Shown here one piece after another: positions 36,848-46,661 of a stretch of DNA of 64,000 nt. Each line of letters starts with the position of its first letter. The first letter of the stretch is position 1. The stretch is from Martelella alba. GTDB lineage: Bacteria; Pseudomonadota; Gammaproteobacteria; Enterobacterales; Enterobacteriaceae. Under the pieces are notes generated by a model. That model saw only the letters and a program-made list of their open reading frames with translations, searched no databases and had not been told where the DNA came from. The translations under genes and the position numbers were made by a program. The stretch covers positions 99,219 to 163,218 of the forward strand of contig NZ_SZPQ01000015.1 of assembly GCF_005217455.1 (NCBI RefSeq), in the 5' to 3' direction.

Positions 36848-38326
36848 TTACAAGGTTTTTGGCGGGACGGCGTCCGGCGTTATCTCAATCAAGGCGGACT
36901 CCCCGTCAATATCTTGATTCTCTGGCGGTGAAAAACAGGAACAAGAAGCCGAATTGCCGGTGGGGACGTTTTCGGCGCTGTCGTTAATCAGCACGCTGCC
37001 GGGTTCGGATAGTGTTGAATAGTAAGGACCATAATCATATACCTCAACATAGCTTTCTCCTATATTGTTACCGCTGTAGTTATAATAGACATCGGCCGCC
37101 AGATCACTGCCGTTACCGCTATCGGTGGCCACCGCATCCTCAAGACTGTAAGCCAATAAGGTGTATCTGGCTGGGATACCCGCGGTACAGCTGTTGGTGA
37201 CGGTACTGACGGCAGCATTAGTGCCGCATTTCCCTGTCGATGAGGGCTGTCGGGTAAGACTGATGTGATAACGGTGATTAAACATAACCTGCACGCCCGC
37301 CATGAACTTGTGTATGCCCACATAGCCGCTGAGATAGACTGAATGTGTTGCAACCAACCGGGGATAGGACTGGGCAAATGTCATCAGTGATACCGATGTG
37401 ACGGTCGGGTCCGACTGCAGGAAACAGGTGACGGTTAAGGTCCCGGCCTCGGTACTGGATATGGCGAGATAGGCATATCCCGCTGAATCGGTATACACCG
37501 ATGAAGGATAGTCGGCGGGGCCGTTGGCCGAAATCGCCACTATTCTACCCGATACGCCCAGGCCGGTATTGGCGTCGGTCAACATCAACCGAACCGTGTT
37601 TTGCGCTACGCCATTGGCGATGGCATTATCACTGAGCAAGGTGCTGGTCAGCACATAATTCGGTGGGGCTGGCGTAAAGGTGAGTTCCGCGGTGTTACTG
37701 GCCGGCGGGGTGGTGTTGGTGTTGGCGGTGATCAAGACATTTTCCGCAACCGGATTGGTGACGGTTAACAAGAATTGCCCACTGCCATTGGTCGTGCCAT
37801 AGGCTACGGCGGGCTTGGCGTTTCCCGTCGCGCTGAAAAAAAGGTAATCGCCTGATTGCGGCTCGCCATTCTCATTAGTCAATGTGTAAAGTATGATATT
37901 ATCGGAAATACCCGCTTGGGCATTATTTACAATAATTAAGGATTGCAAATTATATTGTACGGCTAATGGGGAAATGGCATTATCTTTCCCAGATAATTCA
38001 ATGACACGCGATGATGATAGTGTAAAAGTAACATGCTTGGAGTTGATGGATAAACCGGAATCGTCTGTTAGAACGTAGTGTACGGAATTTTTGCCTTTAT
38101 GCGCGGCCTTTATTGGAATAAGAAAGTAATCAGGATACTGAGATAGACTTTCATCATCTATGACAAAGGTTGTGATGAGAACATTATTGAGAAATAGACG
38201 TAGTGTATTCCCTGTCGTCTTATTATTAAGGGGAATACTGACTTTGATGCCTTCGCTGGACGAAATTTCTTCCAACAAAATGTTTCCGCTGATCATTTGC
38301 GGCAATAATGGAATAGGCAGATCCAT
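36848..38326 (-). CDS. Leaderless Ig-domain protein with conserved C-terminal domain, paralogue 1
   Basis: A 492-residue protein with no signal peptide: it starts MDLPIPLLPQMISG. Layout: an Ig-like module (about 1-105, IPLNN and YVLTDDSG), two invasin-like Big_1 domains (about 125-220 and 225-318; LSDNAIANGVAQNTVRLML), then a domain of about 120 residues shared with the next two genes (NHRYHISLTRQP, Cys367-x12-Cys380, DYGPYYS). It is the most diverged of the three and has extra Cys in a C-x-C near the C-terminus (462, 464). AGAGG precedes the ATG. The gene is AT-richer than its surroundings. Function unknown; surface or adhesion role is only inferred from the Big_1 folds. Confidence 0.7.
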   Translation of the reverse strand: MDLPIPLLPQMISGNILLEEISSSEGIKVSIPLNNKTTGNTLRLFLNNVLITTFVIDDESLSQYPDYFLIPIKAAHKGKNSVHYVLTDDSGLSINSKHVTFTLSSSRVIELSGKDNAISPLAVQYNLQSLIIVNNAQAGISDNIILYTLTNENGEPQSGDYLFFSATGNAKPAVAYGTTNGSGQFLLTVTNPVAENVLITANTNTTPPASNTAELTFTPAPPNYVLTSTLLSDNAIANGVAQNTVRLMLTDANTGLGVSGRIVAISANGPADYPSSVYTDSAGYAYLAISSTEAGTLTVTCFLQSDPTVTSVSLMTFAQSYPRLVATHSVYLSGYVGIHKFMAGVQVMFNHRYHISLTRQPSSTGKCGTNAAVSTVTNSCTAGIPARYTLLAYSLEDAVATDSGNGSDLAADVYYNYSGNNIGESYVEVYDYGPYYSTLSEPGSVLINDSAENVPTGNSASCSCFSPPENQDIDGESALIEITPDAVPPKTL

Positions 38327-38499
38327 AATTAAGCCTCTTTGATTTTATTTCGCCGAATCTAAAGGTCGCCTTCTCATGGTGGGATAAGAAGCTCGCGGCG
38401 AACCTAGGGTAATTTACGGTGGCTGTGATACTTCTGTGGCCGACTACGCGTAATTAACATATTCAGATAACTATCTAATATTACTGAAATCACTAAAAT

Positions 38500-38543
38500 G
38501 CATCCGGCGCGGGTCATCGTTTAAGCCAACCTTTGCCGGATGC
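38500..38543. other. Inverted repeat between Ig-protein genes
   Basis: Arms GCATCCGGC and GCCGGATGC are separated by 26 bases, resembling enterobacterial REP-type sequence. It lies in the 267-base gap 38327-38593 and may end or stabilise the transcript of the upstream 38594-40000 gene. Confidence 0.45.
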
Positions 38544-38593
38544 CGCTTAATATGTCCCGGCCGGTACAGTCGACTGGACATTGCGGGCTTCGC

Positions 38594-40000
38594 TTATTCC
38601 TTTTTTATTTCCTCATCACTGCTGGTGGCAACCTCATCGTCAGCGTTATCGGCATCGATCAATCCGTCTGCTTCAATCTCGCCTTCCTCTGTAGCGCCAT
38701 CGTTCACCGTTACCGGCAAAGCAAGGGTAGTCGTGTAATAAGGACCGTAGTCCCATACCTGTATCTGCGCTTCGCCAGCGTAGCTGTCTGGATAATAATA
38801 ATAGCGTTCCGACGTCAGATTCGCCCCGGCACCAGAAGCGATGGCGATAACATCGCTAAGGTCGGTATCCAGAAACGTATAATAACGGCCATAACTTCTA
38901 CTGCATGTTGAATTGCTGACGGTAAAGGCATAACCTGCTCCGCAATTTTTAACCTGGTAGGGCTGGCGGGAGGGAACGATATGATAATGGTGGTTGACAA
39001 CAATGTTATAAGGTCCGAGGAATGTTTGCAGACCAATATTGCCCCATAGGTAGTGCGTGTGGGTGCCCATTAATACCGGATAAGAAACGGAAAACATCAC
39101 GCTCGTTACGGCGTAAACCGTCGTATCGGTTTGCAGGGTTACAGTGATGGCTACGGTACCGACAGTGGTACTGGTCAAGGCGATATAAGCATAACCTTGG
39201 CTATCCGTTGACACCAAGCTTGGATAGCTCGCTTGCCCCGCGACCGAGATCAATAAAATCTGACCCGTGACGCCTACGCCGGAATTAGCGTCATAAAGCC
39301 TGGCTCGGATGATATTTTGGGCGATATTGTTAGCCGATGCGTTATTGCTGAGAATCTCCAAATCGATTTTATAGTCTGGCGGCGCCTGAGTAAACGTCAA
39401 TGAGGTAAAAGTAGACACCGAAGGCGTGATGGCCGGTGTCGCTGTGATAAGGACTTGTTCCGCTAGCGGGTTGGTCACGGAAAGTTGATATTGTCCATTG
39501 GCGTTGGTTTGGCCGAAAGAAGCGCTCAATACGGCACTGCCAGTGGTTTGAAAAAGCAAGTAGACTCCCGGCTCGATGAGTCCTTCCGGGGTGTATGCCG
39601 TGTAGAGGATGATATTCGTTCCACTGACGGCGTGCGCCTCGTTAACAATAACCAGTGCGTCGACGGTATGGTCAACATTACGCGGTTGAATGGCAATACG
39701 GAAAATCACTGTCGGAGAAATGGATGAATTACCCACCGCATCGGTGATTGAATAATAAATGCTGTGGCCACCGACCGTCGCCAAAGATTCGGGGATGATG
39801 AATAATTTTGGTAGATCGGACGAAGAATTCAAAATGAAACTCTGTATTTCTGTATCATCCCAATAAATCCTGATGTGATCGCCTTGGGTCGCATTATGAT
39901 ACAAAGGAATTTCAACTATTACCCCTTCATCAGTGATCACGCGATCTATGGGAATACTATCATTGATCAATTGTGGTAAAATTGGCGGATTAAGGTTCAT
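38594..40000 (-). CDS. Leaderless Ig-domain protein with conserved C-terminal domain, paralogue 2
   Basis: A 468-residue protein starting MNLNPPILPQLIND, again with no signal peptide, behind a near-perfect Shine-Dalgarno AAGGAGGT. It has the same layout: Ig-like module (1-105; IYYSITDAVGNSS), two Big_1 domains (about 112-205, 208-305), then the shared domain (about 307-425) with RQPYQVKNCGAGYAFTV and Cys353-x12-Cys366, the only two Cys in the protein. The end is acidic (DEEIKKE). The C-terminal half is almost identical to paralogue 3, which points to recent duplication or gene conversion. Function unknown. Confidence 0.72.
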   Translation of the reverse strand: MNLNPPILPQLINDSIPIDRVITDEGVIVEIPLYHNATQGDHIRIYWDDTEIQSFILNSSSDLPKLFIIPESLATVGGHSIYYSITDAVGNSSISPTVIFRIAIQPRNVDHTVDALVIVNEAHAVSGTNIILYTAYTPEGLIEPGVYLLFQTTGSAVLSASFGQTNANGQYQLSVTNPLAEQVLITATPAITPSVSTFTSLTFTQAPPDYKIDLEILSNNASANNIAQNIIRARLYDANSGVGVTGQILLISVAGQASYPSLVSTDSQGYAYIALTSTTVGTVAITVTLQTDTTVYAVTSVMFSVSYPVLMGTHTHYLWGNIGLQTFLGPYNIVVNHHYHIVPSRQPYQVKNCGAGYAFTVSNSTCSRSYGRYYTFLDTDLSDVIAIASGAGANLTSERYYYYPDSYAGEAQIQVWDYGPYYTTTLALPVTVNDGATEEGEIEADGLIDADNADDEVATSSDEEIKKE

Positions 40001-40017
40001 GGGACCTCCTTAATATT

Positions 40018-40066
40018 AAAAATCACACCGTGATATCAACGCGAATAAACACGAAGCATCACGGTG
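40018..40066 (-). terminator. Terminator-like hairpin between paralogues 3 and 2
   Basis: On the minus strand arms CACCGTGAT and ATCACGGTG (23-base loop) are followed by TGATTTTTAATATT. It sits 32 bases after the paralogue 3 stop and directly before the ribosome site of paralogue 2, so it could terminate or attenuate. Confidence 0.5.
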
Positions 40067-40097
40067 CAGCCATCATTTTTTTATGATAAAAATGAAG

Positions 40098-41531
40098 TCA
40101 ATCTCCTTTTTCTACGGCTTTTGCAAGATTGTCCGTATTGTCCATCGGTGCCGTTCCCTCTCCATTGTCCTCTGCCGAGTGCCATTTTTTTTCATCCATC
40201 GCCATCGGGACAATGATAGCCTCATCTATTGCCGGGCTGTCTTGGCGCGGTAGATTGAAGGCAGAGCTGTAATAAGGGCCGTAATCCCAAACCTGTATTT
40301 CCGCTTCGCCGGCGTGACTGTCTGGATAGTAATAATAGCGTTCCGATGTCAGATTCGCCCCGGCACCGGAAGCAATGGCGATGACATCGCTAAGATTGGT
40401 ATTTAGAAAAGTATAATAGCGGCCATAATCTCTACTGCATGATGAATTGCTGACGGTAAAGGCATAACCTGTTCCGCAATTCTTAACCTGGTAGGGCTGG
40501 CGGGAGGGAACGATATAATAGTGATGATTGATAACAATATTATAAGGTCCAAGGAACGTTTGCAGACCGATATTTCCCCAGAGATAGGCAGTTTGCTTGC
40601 CCAGCAGTATTGGATAAGAAACGGCAAAATTCACGCTGGCCGTGGCGAAAACCGACGGATTGGATTGCTGCGTCACAGTGACGGACACGGTTCCGGCGGT
40701 GGTGCTGGTCAAGGCGATATAAGCATATCCTTGGCTATCCGTTGACACCAGACTCGGATAGCTCGCTTGGCCGGCGACGGTGACCAGCAATACCTGGCCG
40801 GCAATCCCCGCGCCGGTGCCAGCGTTATAAAGCCGGGCGCTTACAATATTCTGCGCAATATTGTTGGCTGGGGCGTTATTGCTCAGAACTGCCGCTTCAA
40901 TGTTATAGCTTACCGACGCCGGCGTGAAACTTACCACAGTATTATTGACTTTATCTGTGGCGACAGTGGGTGTTGCCGTCACTAAAACACTACCTTGTAC
41001 ATTGCTTGTAATAGATAATTGGTATTGCCCGCGGTCGTTTGTTTGACCGAATGCCGCGCTTAAAGTACCGCCCTGCGATGTGAAAAGCAGATAGGAATTG
41101 GCGACGACGCTGTTATTATAATTAAGTGTATAAATGATGATATTTCCGGGCGAGCTGCCCGCTTGCGCATTATCGATGACGACGGTTGAGAGTAAAGTGT
41201 AGCCAGTCTCTACCGATCCTTGAACGATGGTTACATTAACAAAAGGAGATGACGCTAAATTTCCTACTGTATCGGTGGAGGTATAATAAACGATATTGTT
41301 GCCAACCGCGCCCGCAGAAGACGGAAGCAAAAATATTTTCGGCAAATCCGTTATACTTGTTATGGTATAAGTATCCATCAAATTGCCGTTCCAATATAAA
41401 CGCACGATATCGCCGACCGACAGATTGCCGTACAGCGGTACTTCAACGATTATGCCATTATCGGTGGTTATCCTTTGCGTGCTGATAACACCATCGGCTT
41501 GTTGAGGCAAGACGGGTGGTAGCAAAGCCAT
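40098..41531 (-). CDS. Leaderless Ig-domain protein with conserved C-terminal domain, paralogue 3
   Basis: A 477-residue protein starting MALLPPVLPQQADG, without signal peptide, behind AAGGGGGT. Domains: Ig-like module (1-105; LYWNGNLMDTYTI, YYTSTDTVGN), Big_1-like (about 111-205) and Big_1 (about 208-303; LSNNAPANNIAQNIVSARLY), then the shared domain (about 305-422) with NHHYYIVPSRQP, Cys352-x12-Cys365 (only Cys present), YYYYPDS and DYGPYYSS. The tail is acidic. The N-terminal module recalls Ig repeats of large Pseudomonas surface proteins. It is divergent from the invasin gene. How or whether it leaves the cytoplasm is unknown. Confidence 0.72.
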   Translation of the reverse strand: MALLPPVLPQQADGVISTQRITTDNGIIVEVPLYGNLSVGDIVRLYWNGNLMDTYTITSITDLPKIFLLPSSAGAVGNNIVYYTSTDTVGNLASSPFVNVTIVQGSVETGYTLLSTVVIDNAQAGSSPGNIIIYTLNYNNSVVANSYLLFTSQGGTLSAAFGQTNDRGQYQLSITSNVQGSVLVTATPTVATDKVNNTVVSFTPASVSYNIEAAVLSNNAPANNIAQNIVSARLYNAGTGAGIAGQVLLVTVAGQASYPSLVSTDSQGYAYIALTSTTAGTVSVTVTQQSNPSVFATASVNFAVSYPILLGKQTAYLWGNIGLQTFLGPYNIVINHHYYIVPSRQPYQVKNCGTGYAFTVSNSSCSRDYGRYYTFLNTNLSDVIAIASGAGANLTSERYYYYPDSHAGEAEIQVWDYGPYYSSAFNLPRQDSPAIDEAIIVPMAMDEKKWHSAEDNGEGTAPMDNTDNLAKAVEKGD

Positions 41532-41924
41532 ACGACCCCCTTTCTTTCAGATAAACGGTTAACTTAGATAAGTTGACGCATCTTAGTCAGTACTGATCAT
41601 ATAACGCGATCAAAAGATATTGACAATGTCCATTTTTAGCAGATTTTCTGCCATAAAAAATAATGCTATTAAAGGAAATATCCTCTGGCGCGTGTGCGAG
41701 CCGGGAACGGGAAATGGGCTATTTTCCCGAATATATAACAATCTCATGATTATATTGCATTATCCATATTTCGTGGGGCCGTCAGTCGCCCTTATCAGCT
41801 TTAGTCAGAATTCCATCATGAATGTGGCGGTTCAGGTAAGCAGGATAATCCTGTTTAGCCGCGGTGACGGTTTGCGCGGCGCATTTCCTTATCAAATTGT
41901 TATCTCAAACGGAACACAGAGAAA

Positions 41925-44822
41925 ATGCCACATAAAGCGAGAACGTCAATTATTGATAAACGACATCAGCAAAAAAATGCCAAAAACGCCGCTCCGCAGG
42001 TTTTCCCCTACGCACGCATAATCAGTCGAAATATCTTACTGGCTATGCTAATTCTCCCTGCCAGTCAATTATCCGCCTCGGCACCGCGCTCCTGGCAACC
42101 CCAACATGGCGTGGCGGCCATCGAACGATCGGAGGATAACTTAAGCCAGCAGCGGTTAACCGACAATGCGCTGAAAGCCGGCGCTATCCTTAAGGCCAAC
42201 AACAGCGCGGCCGCCGCGGGGGATATGGCGCTCGACTACGCGACGGGAGAGGCCGCCCAGGCCTTGTCCAGCGAGTTGGGCCGTTTCGGTACCGTCCGGT
42301 TGCAGTTCAATACCGATCGGCGCTTTAGACTGGACGGCAGCGCGCTGGATATGTTGTTGCCGCTTTATGACTCCCCGCATGCCTCGTTGTTTACCCAATG
42401 GGGTATCCGCAACCAGGATCGACGCAACACCGTCAATATCGGCCTGGGCGTCCGCCGGCAAGTGGACGAATGGCGCTATGGCGCCAACATGTTCCTGGAT
42501 AACGATTTGACCGGCCGGCATCGGCGGCTGGGATTGGGCGCCGAGGCCTGGACCCATTACCTGAAACTGTCGGCCAATGGGTATGTCGCTCTCTCTGACT
42601 GGCGACAGTCCCGCGCGCTGGCCGACTATGACGAGCGTCCCGCCAATGGCTATGATGTCCGGGCCGAGGCCTGGCTGCCGGCTTATCCGCAATGGGGGGG
42701 GACAGTCATGTTTGAGCAGTATCACGGCGATGAAGTCGCGCTGTTTTCCGGCCGGCAGCGGCAGAAGAACCCCTATGCCCTGACCGCCGGCGTGAGCTAC
42801 ACCCCGATTCCCCTGGTGACCCTGGGGGGCGATCAGCGCTTTGGCAAGGGCGGCAATGATCTGGGCCTGAATGTGCAAGTCAATTACCGGCTGGGGGAAT
42901 CGTGGCGGGCGCAGACCGATCCGGCAGCGGTGGCCGGTCGACGTAGCTTGGCCGGACATCGCCACGATTTGGTGGAGCGCAATAACCATCTGGTGCTGGC
43001 CTACCGCAAGCAGGAACTGATTCATCTTGCGTTGCCGCAACGGCATACCGGCAAAACCGGCGAACGCGTGCGGGTGGCCGCCAGGGTCGACGCCAAATAC
43101 GGCTTGGCGCGCATTCAATGGGATAGCCCCGCGCTGCTGGCCGCCGGCGGAACGTTACTCCCGGCGGACAAGGAGAGTGTCATGGTGGTTCTGCCAGCCT
43201 ATCGGAATCAGAACGATGGCAATCGTTACACCCTGAACGCCATCGCCTATGACCGCCAAGGCAATGCCTCCAACCAGGCGTCGGCCGTGATGCATGTCGA
43301 GCCCGGCGGCGCCGTTATCGCGGAGCTGGCGGTGCTGGATAACTACGCTCTGGCGGATGGGCGGGCCGTCAACCGGGTTCAGGCGAGGATTACCGGCGAT
43401 GACGGAGGGCCGATGGCCGGGCAAACAGTGAACTTTACGGCGGATAACGGCGCCGCCGTGCTCGTGGCCGATGTCGTTACCGACAACGAGGGGTACGCGG
43501 CGACCGCCGTCGTGAGTAACGAACCGGGCAACGCGACAATCAGGGCGACGGCGGAGCATGCCAACCGGGATGTCGACGTCATCTTTATCGCGTCTCCCGA
43601 TGCGGCCATCCTGCTGGATGAGAATCTGACCGTGATCAGGGATAACGCGCTGGCCGATGGACGCGATACCAATGAAATCCAGGCGCGGGTGACCGATGTC
43701 CGGGGACGGCCCCTTGCCGGTCAGACGGTGTCATTCGGCCCGGGCGAGGGGAATCCGACGGTAATGGCGACGACGGTCGCCACCGACGCGGACGGCATTG
43801 CCCGGGCAACCCTGACCCATACCGTGGCGGGCCGCGCCGAACTTACCGCCCGGGTGGCCTCGGGCGAGAGTGTCAGCCGAACGGTTACCTTCACGGCGGG
43901 CCGGGCGAGCCGGATCATGCTTGATACCGTGGCGCATCCCTCTATGCAGCCCATCAATGCCGACAAGGCCATGGTGGCGGATGGCGGCGACAGTTTCTAT
44001 GCGGTCACCGCCCGGGTAACGGATGACTTCGGCAATGCGGTCGCGGGCGCCGGCGTGCGGTTGTGGGGGAGCGACAACGGACTTAAGCTGTCGGCCGCGG
44101 AGGGACAATCCGATCAGGAAGGCAAATTCCCCATCACCGTGAGCAGTGTCCGCGAAGGGACTTTCACCCTGGACGCCGCGTTGGCCGACGGAACGGGAAG
44201 GGAAACAACGCCGGTTGCCTTCGTGGTTGTCGACAAGCCCTTTTACGGGGTACGCAATGGCAGCGATTATGTTTATTTCCCCATCGATTTCGGTTTTCCG
44301 CAGACGGCGTTCGCCGGCGCCCGATTTTCCATCTACCCGGTGACGGGGACGGATGATCTCGCATCGTTCGACTGGTCAAGTACGGATCCCGGCGCCGTGT
44401 CGGTGAATAACGGCATTGTGACCTTCCTGCGCCGCCCCGAAGCGGACGTGGTAATTGAGGCCCGCAAGGCCGGTTATCACTTTTACTATAGCATGTCGGT
44501 TGTCAAATGGTTTACCTGGCCGGCCGGCGCGCCGGCGCAAGACTACGCCGGCGCCGTGGCGGCCTGTTCGGCCCTGGGTATGCGCTTGCCCAGACAAGAC
44601 GGCGCCGCGCGTGATTTGGCCGGTGACGGCCGCGGGCAAACCGGCGGCGCGCTGCGTTCTGAATGGGGGCCGCTGAGCCACTATGGTTTCGACGTGAGCA
44701 GACGGTACTGGACCCAATCCCCAAGCCAAAGCTTGATGGTGACTGTTGATTTGGAAGGGGGCACGACCTCGGGGAGCACGGCGACGTCATCTCTGTCCTA
44801 CGTTTGTATCAACGCCGGATGA
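41925..44822 (+). CDS. Invasin/intimin-type inverse autotransporter
   Basis: A 965-residue outer-membrane adhesin. A long N-terminus (about 1-30) precedes a signal segment (about 34-52, NILLAMLILPASQLSASA). An inverse-autotransporter barrel follows (about 90-330; GVRRQVDEWRYGANMFLD, LGAEAWTHYLKLSANGY, YPQWGGTVMFEQYHGDEVALF). Then come three Big_1 domains (about 465-560, 565-660, 665-775; LDNYALADGRAVNRVQARI, IRDNALADGRDTNEIQARV) and a C-terminal C-type-lectin-like cap (about 860-965) whose pair AVAACSALG and YVCINAG matches the Yersinia invasin cap. The ATG follows CAGAGAAA. The 393-base upstream gap is AT-rich and holds the divergent promoters. Host-cell or biofilm adhesion is inferred. Confidence 0.9.
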   Translation: MPHKARTSIIDKRHQQKNAKNAAPQVFPYARIISRNILLAMLILPASQLSASAPRSWQPQHGVAAIERSEDNLSQQRLTDNALKAGAILKANNSAAAAGDMALDYATGEAAQALSSELGRFGTVRLQFNTDRRFRLDGSALDMLLPLYDSPHASLFTQWGIRNQDRRNTVNIGLGVRRQVDEWRYGANMFLDNDLTGRHRRLGLGAEAWTHYLKLSANGYVALSDWRQSRALADYDERPANGYDVRAEAWLPAYPQWGGTVMFEQYHGDEVALFSGRQRQKNPYALTAGVSYTPIPLVTLGGDQRFGKGGNDLGLNVQVNYRLGESWRAQTDPAAVAGRRSLAGHRHDLVERNNHLVLAYRKQELIHLALPQRHTGKTGERVRVAARVDAKYGLARIQWDSPALLAAGGTLLPADKESVMVVLPAYRNQNDGNRYTLNAIAYDRQGNASNQASAVMHVEPGGAVIAELAVLDNYALADGRAVNRVQARITGDDGGPMAGQTVNFTADNGAAVLVADVVTDNEGYAATAVVSNEPGNATIRATAEHANRDVDVIFIASPDAAILLDENLTVIRDNALADGRDTNEIQARVTDVRGRPLAGQTVSFGPGEGNPTVMATTVATDADGIARATLTHTVAGRAELTARVASGESVSRTVTFTAGRASRIMLDTVAHPSMQPINADKAMVADGGDSFYAVTARVTDDFGNAVAGAGVRLWGSDNGLKLSAAEGQSDQEGKFPITVSSVREGTFTLDAALADGTGRETTPVAFVVVDKPFYGVRNGSDYVYFPIDFGFPQTAFAGARFSIYPVTGTDDLASFDWSSTDPGAVSVNNGIVTFLRRPEADVVIEARKAGYHFYYSMSVVKWFTWPAGAPAQDYAGAVAACSALGMRLPRQDGAARDLAGDGRGQTGGALRSEWGPLSHYGFDVSRRYWTQSPSQSLMVTVDLEGGTTSGSTATSSLSYVCINAG

Positions 44823-44918
44823 TTCAAGGGGCTACCGGCAACCTGAATCACCACCCGTGGCGTCAATGGATAACGCGCATGGCAACCCCGTCGCGCAATG
44901 CGGGGTGACACAGGCGGG

Positions 44919-44936
44919 CAGGCGCGGCCGCGCCTG
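44919..44936. other. GC-rich palindrome downstream of the invasin gene
   Basis: CAGGCGCGGCCGCGCCTG is an 18-base perfect palindrome 97 bases after the invasin stop. A second C-run/G-run hairpin lies at about 44974-44997. Neither has a T-run; either could limit transcript readthrough into lsrK, which lies on the other strand. Confidence 0.45.
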
Positions 44937-45022
44937 TCTGTCGCTCTTCGCCGGCATACCAGGTGCGCCGTTAAACCCCCTCCTTCAGGACGGGGGATGT
45001 CAATGATAGGCGCTGGTATCGC

Positions 45023-46549
45023 CTACATGCCAGGCGCCTTCCACATTGAGGTGGTTAAACCATGATCCACCAGCGCCAGTTGATCGGCGTATATTGTCTG
45101 CCAGTTGATTTTCAACTGAGTATAGAGGCGGTGGTTTTCCTCATCCGGCCGGTATTCCCGCTGCCAGCGCACCAGCCGCTCGCCGGTTTCCCCCAGCGAG
45201 GCATACACCCCGGCGCCGACGCCGGCGGCAATAGCGCAGCCCAGGGCGGTGGCTTCTTTCACTTCGGGTACCTTGACCGTCAACCCGGTGACATCGCTTA
45301 AGATTTGGCACCAGAGCTTTCCTTTGGCGCCGCCGCCGGCAAAGACCAGTGATTGCGGTCGAACGCCGGAAAAACGTCCGATCTGCTCCAGGTTGCAGGC
45401 GGAAACGATGGCGGCGTTTTCCTCCAGGGCGCGAAACAGCGTCTGTTTATTGCAACGCGCCGGATCGATGGACAGGTTGATAAAGGCGGGCGCCGCATGG
45501 TACCAAGCCTTAAACCGCATGGCGTCGGAAAAAATCGGCATCACGCCGTAAGAACCGGCCGGAATGCGGGCGGCCATGTCCTCCAGCAGACTGTAGGTAT
45601 CGATTCCCATCCGTTCGGCGATCAGTTTTTCTTCGCCGCAAAAGGCATCACGGAACCAACGCATGGTCAGACCGGTGAAAAAGCTGATGGATTCGGCCTG
45701 CGCCATACCCGGGATAACGTGGGGATTAACCCGGATGTTCATGTCCGGATCGGTAATGGCATCAGGCAAATTCACCACCTGCTGCCAAAACGTGCCGCCC
45801 CCCATGACAACCGGCGTGCCGGCCGCCAGACCGCAGTCCCGGGCCGCCGCTTCAGTCATCCGGCCCAGCCGGGCGCCGGTCTCCCGCACCGGCGATAAGA
45901 TATCGGCGCGCAGGCCGGCCATTTCGAGCAGAGCCGGTTGCCAATCGCGGCTCGTCAGACTGAGCATGCCGGTGGTGCCGGCGTTGGACGGGTCCACCGC
46001 CAGTTCGCCGCTGAGCATGTAGGCCAGCCAATCGCTTATCATGGTCAAGGTGCCCGCCCGATGATAAATATCCGGACGATGGTGGGCCAGCCACAATAAA
46101 CGGGGCATGGCGCCGAGCGCCAATGTTTGTCCCGAACATTGATAGACTTCCCGTTCGAAGCTGAAGTTATGCAACGCTTTCAGCTCGGCCACCTCGCGGC
46201 CGGCGCGGGCGTCGACATTGGCGCAGGCCCAGAGCGGAACGCCCTGCCTGTCGTAGAGCACGATGCCCTCGCGCATGGAGCAGGCCGCGACGCCGACGAT
46301 CCGGCCGGGATCCCTATTGGCGCGGGATAATGCCTGGCGAATGCAATCACACACTAATCGCCAGTTTTTTTCCAGGTCGAAATCCATGGAGCCTGGGATG
46401 GCCGGATCGGACACGTGCTGCCATTCCGCCTGGCCGAGGGCAATCTGGGTGCCCTCGGTATCAAAAATCACCGCGCGGAAACTGCCGGTGCCGGCATCCA
46501 GCGCCATAAGACAGTCGCCGGATGGGGTAGGGGTGCGGGGTATCGCCAT
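45023..46549 (-). CDS. lsrK: Autoinducer-2 kinase LsrK, with apparent internal deletion
   Basis: A 508-residue FGGY kinase whose role is to phosphorylate imported AI-2 so that it binds LsrR. Full-length similarity to E. coli LsrK (530 residues, recalled) runs from [17 protein letters not shown] to [17 protein letters not shown]. At residues 250-253 the sequence jumps from TPVVMGGG straight to [10 protein letters not shown]. coli has 22 more residues here, starting with D in GGGD and ending GG before TFW. The missing block holds the catalytic Asp and the glycine phosphate loop, both present in the two other FGGY kinases of this window. The junction is GGGGGCGGC at 45794-45802. The frame is intact, but catalysis is doubtful. 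The start at 46549 is chosen by homology. Confidence 0.9.
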   Translation of the reverse strand: MAIPRTPTPSGDCLMALDAGTGSFRAVIFDTEGTQIALGQAEWQHVSDPAIPGSMDFDLEKNWRLVCDCIRQALSRANRDPGRIVGVAACSMREGIVLYDRQGVPLWACANVDARAGREVAELKALHNFSFEREVYQCSGQTLALGAMPRLLWLAHHRPDIYHRAGTLTMISDWLAYMLSGELAVDPSNAGTTGMLSLTSRDWQPALLEMAGLRADILSPVRETGARLGRMTEAAARDCGLAAGTPVVMGGGTFWQQVVNLPDAITDPDMNIRVNPHVIPGMAQAESISFFTGLTMRWFRDAFCGEEKLIAERMGIDTYSLLEDMAARIPAGSYGVMPIFSDAMRFKAWYHAAPAFINLSIDPARCNKQTLFRALEENAAIVSACNLEQIGRFSGVRPQSLVFAGGGAKGKLWCQILSDVTGLTVKVPEVKEATALGCAIAAGVGAGVYASLGETGERLVRWQREYRPDEENHRLYTQLKINWQTIYADQLALVDHGLTTSMWKAPGM

Positions 46550-46661
46550 GAATATCGCCTCCGTGTCAATCGCGTCGGGCGCGAGAGAGAAAATGCGGCC
46601 AATTACCGTAAAGGGCGCCCCGGACCCGGCCTGATTGCGCGTCAACAGCGGCCGACGACGT

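Noticed and set aside
41620..42021. 133-codon frame overlapping the invasin start
   Set aside because: It overlaps the signal-peptide region of a well-supported gene in another frame and shows no recognisable features.
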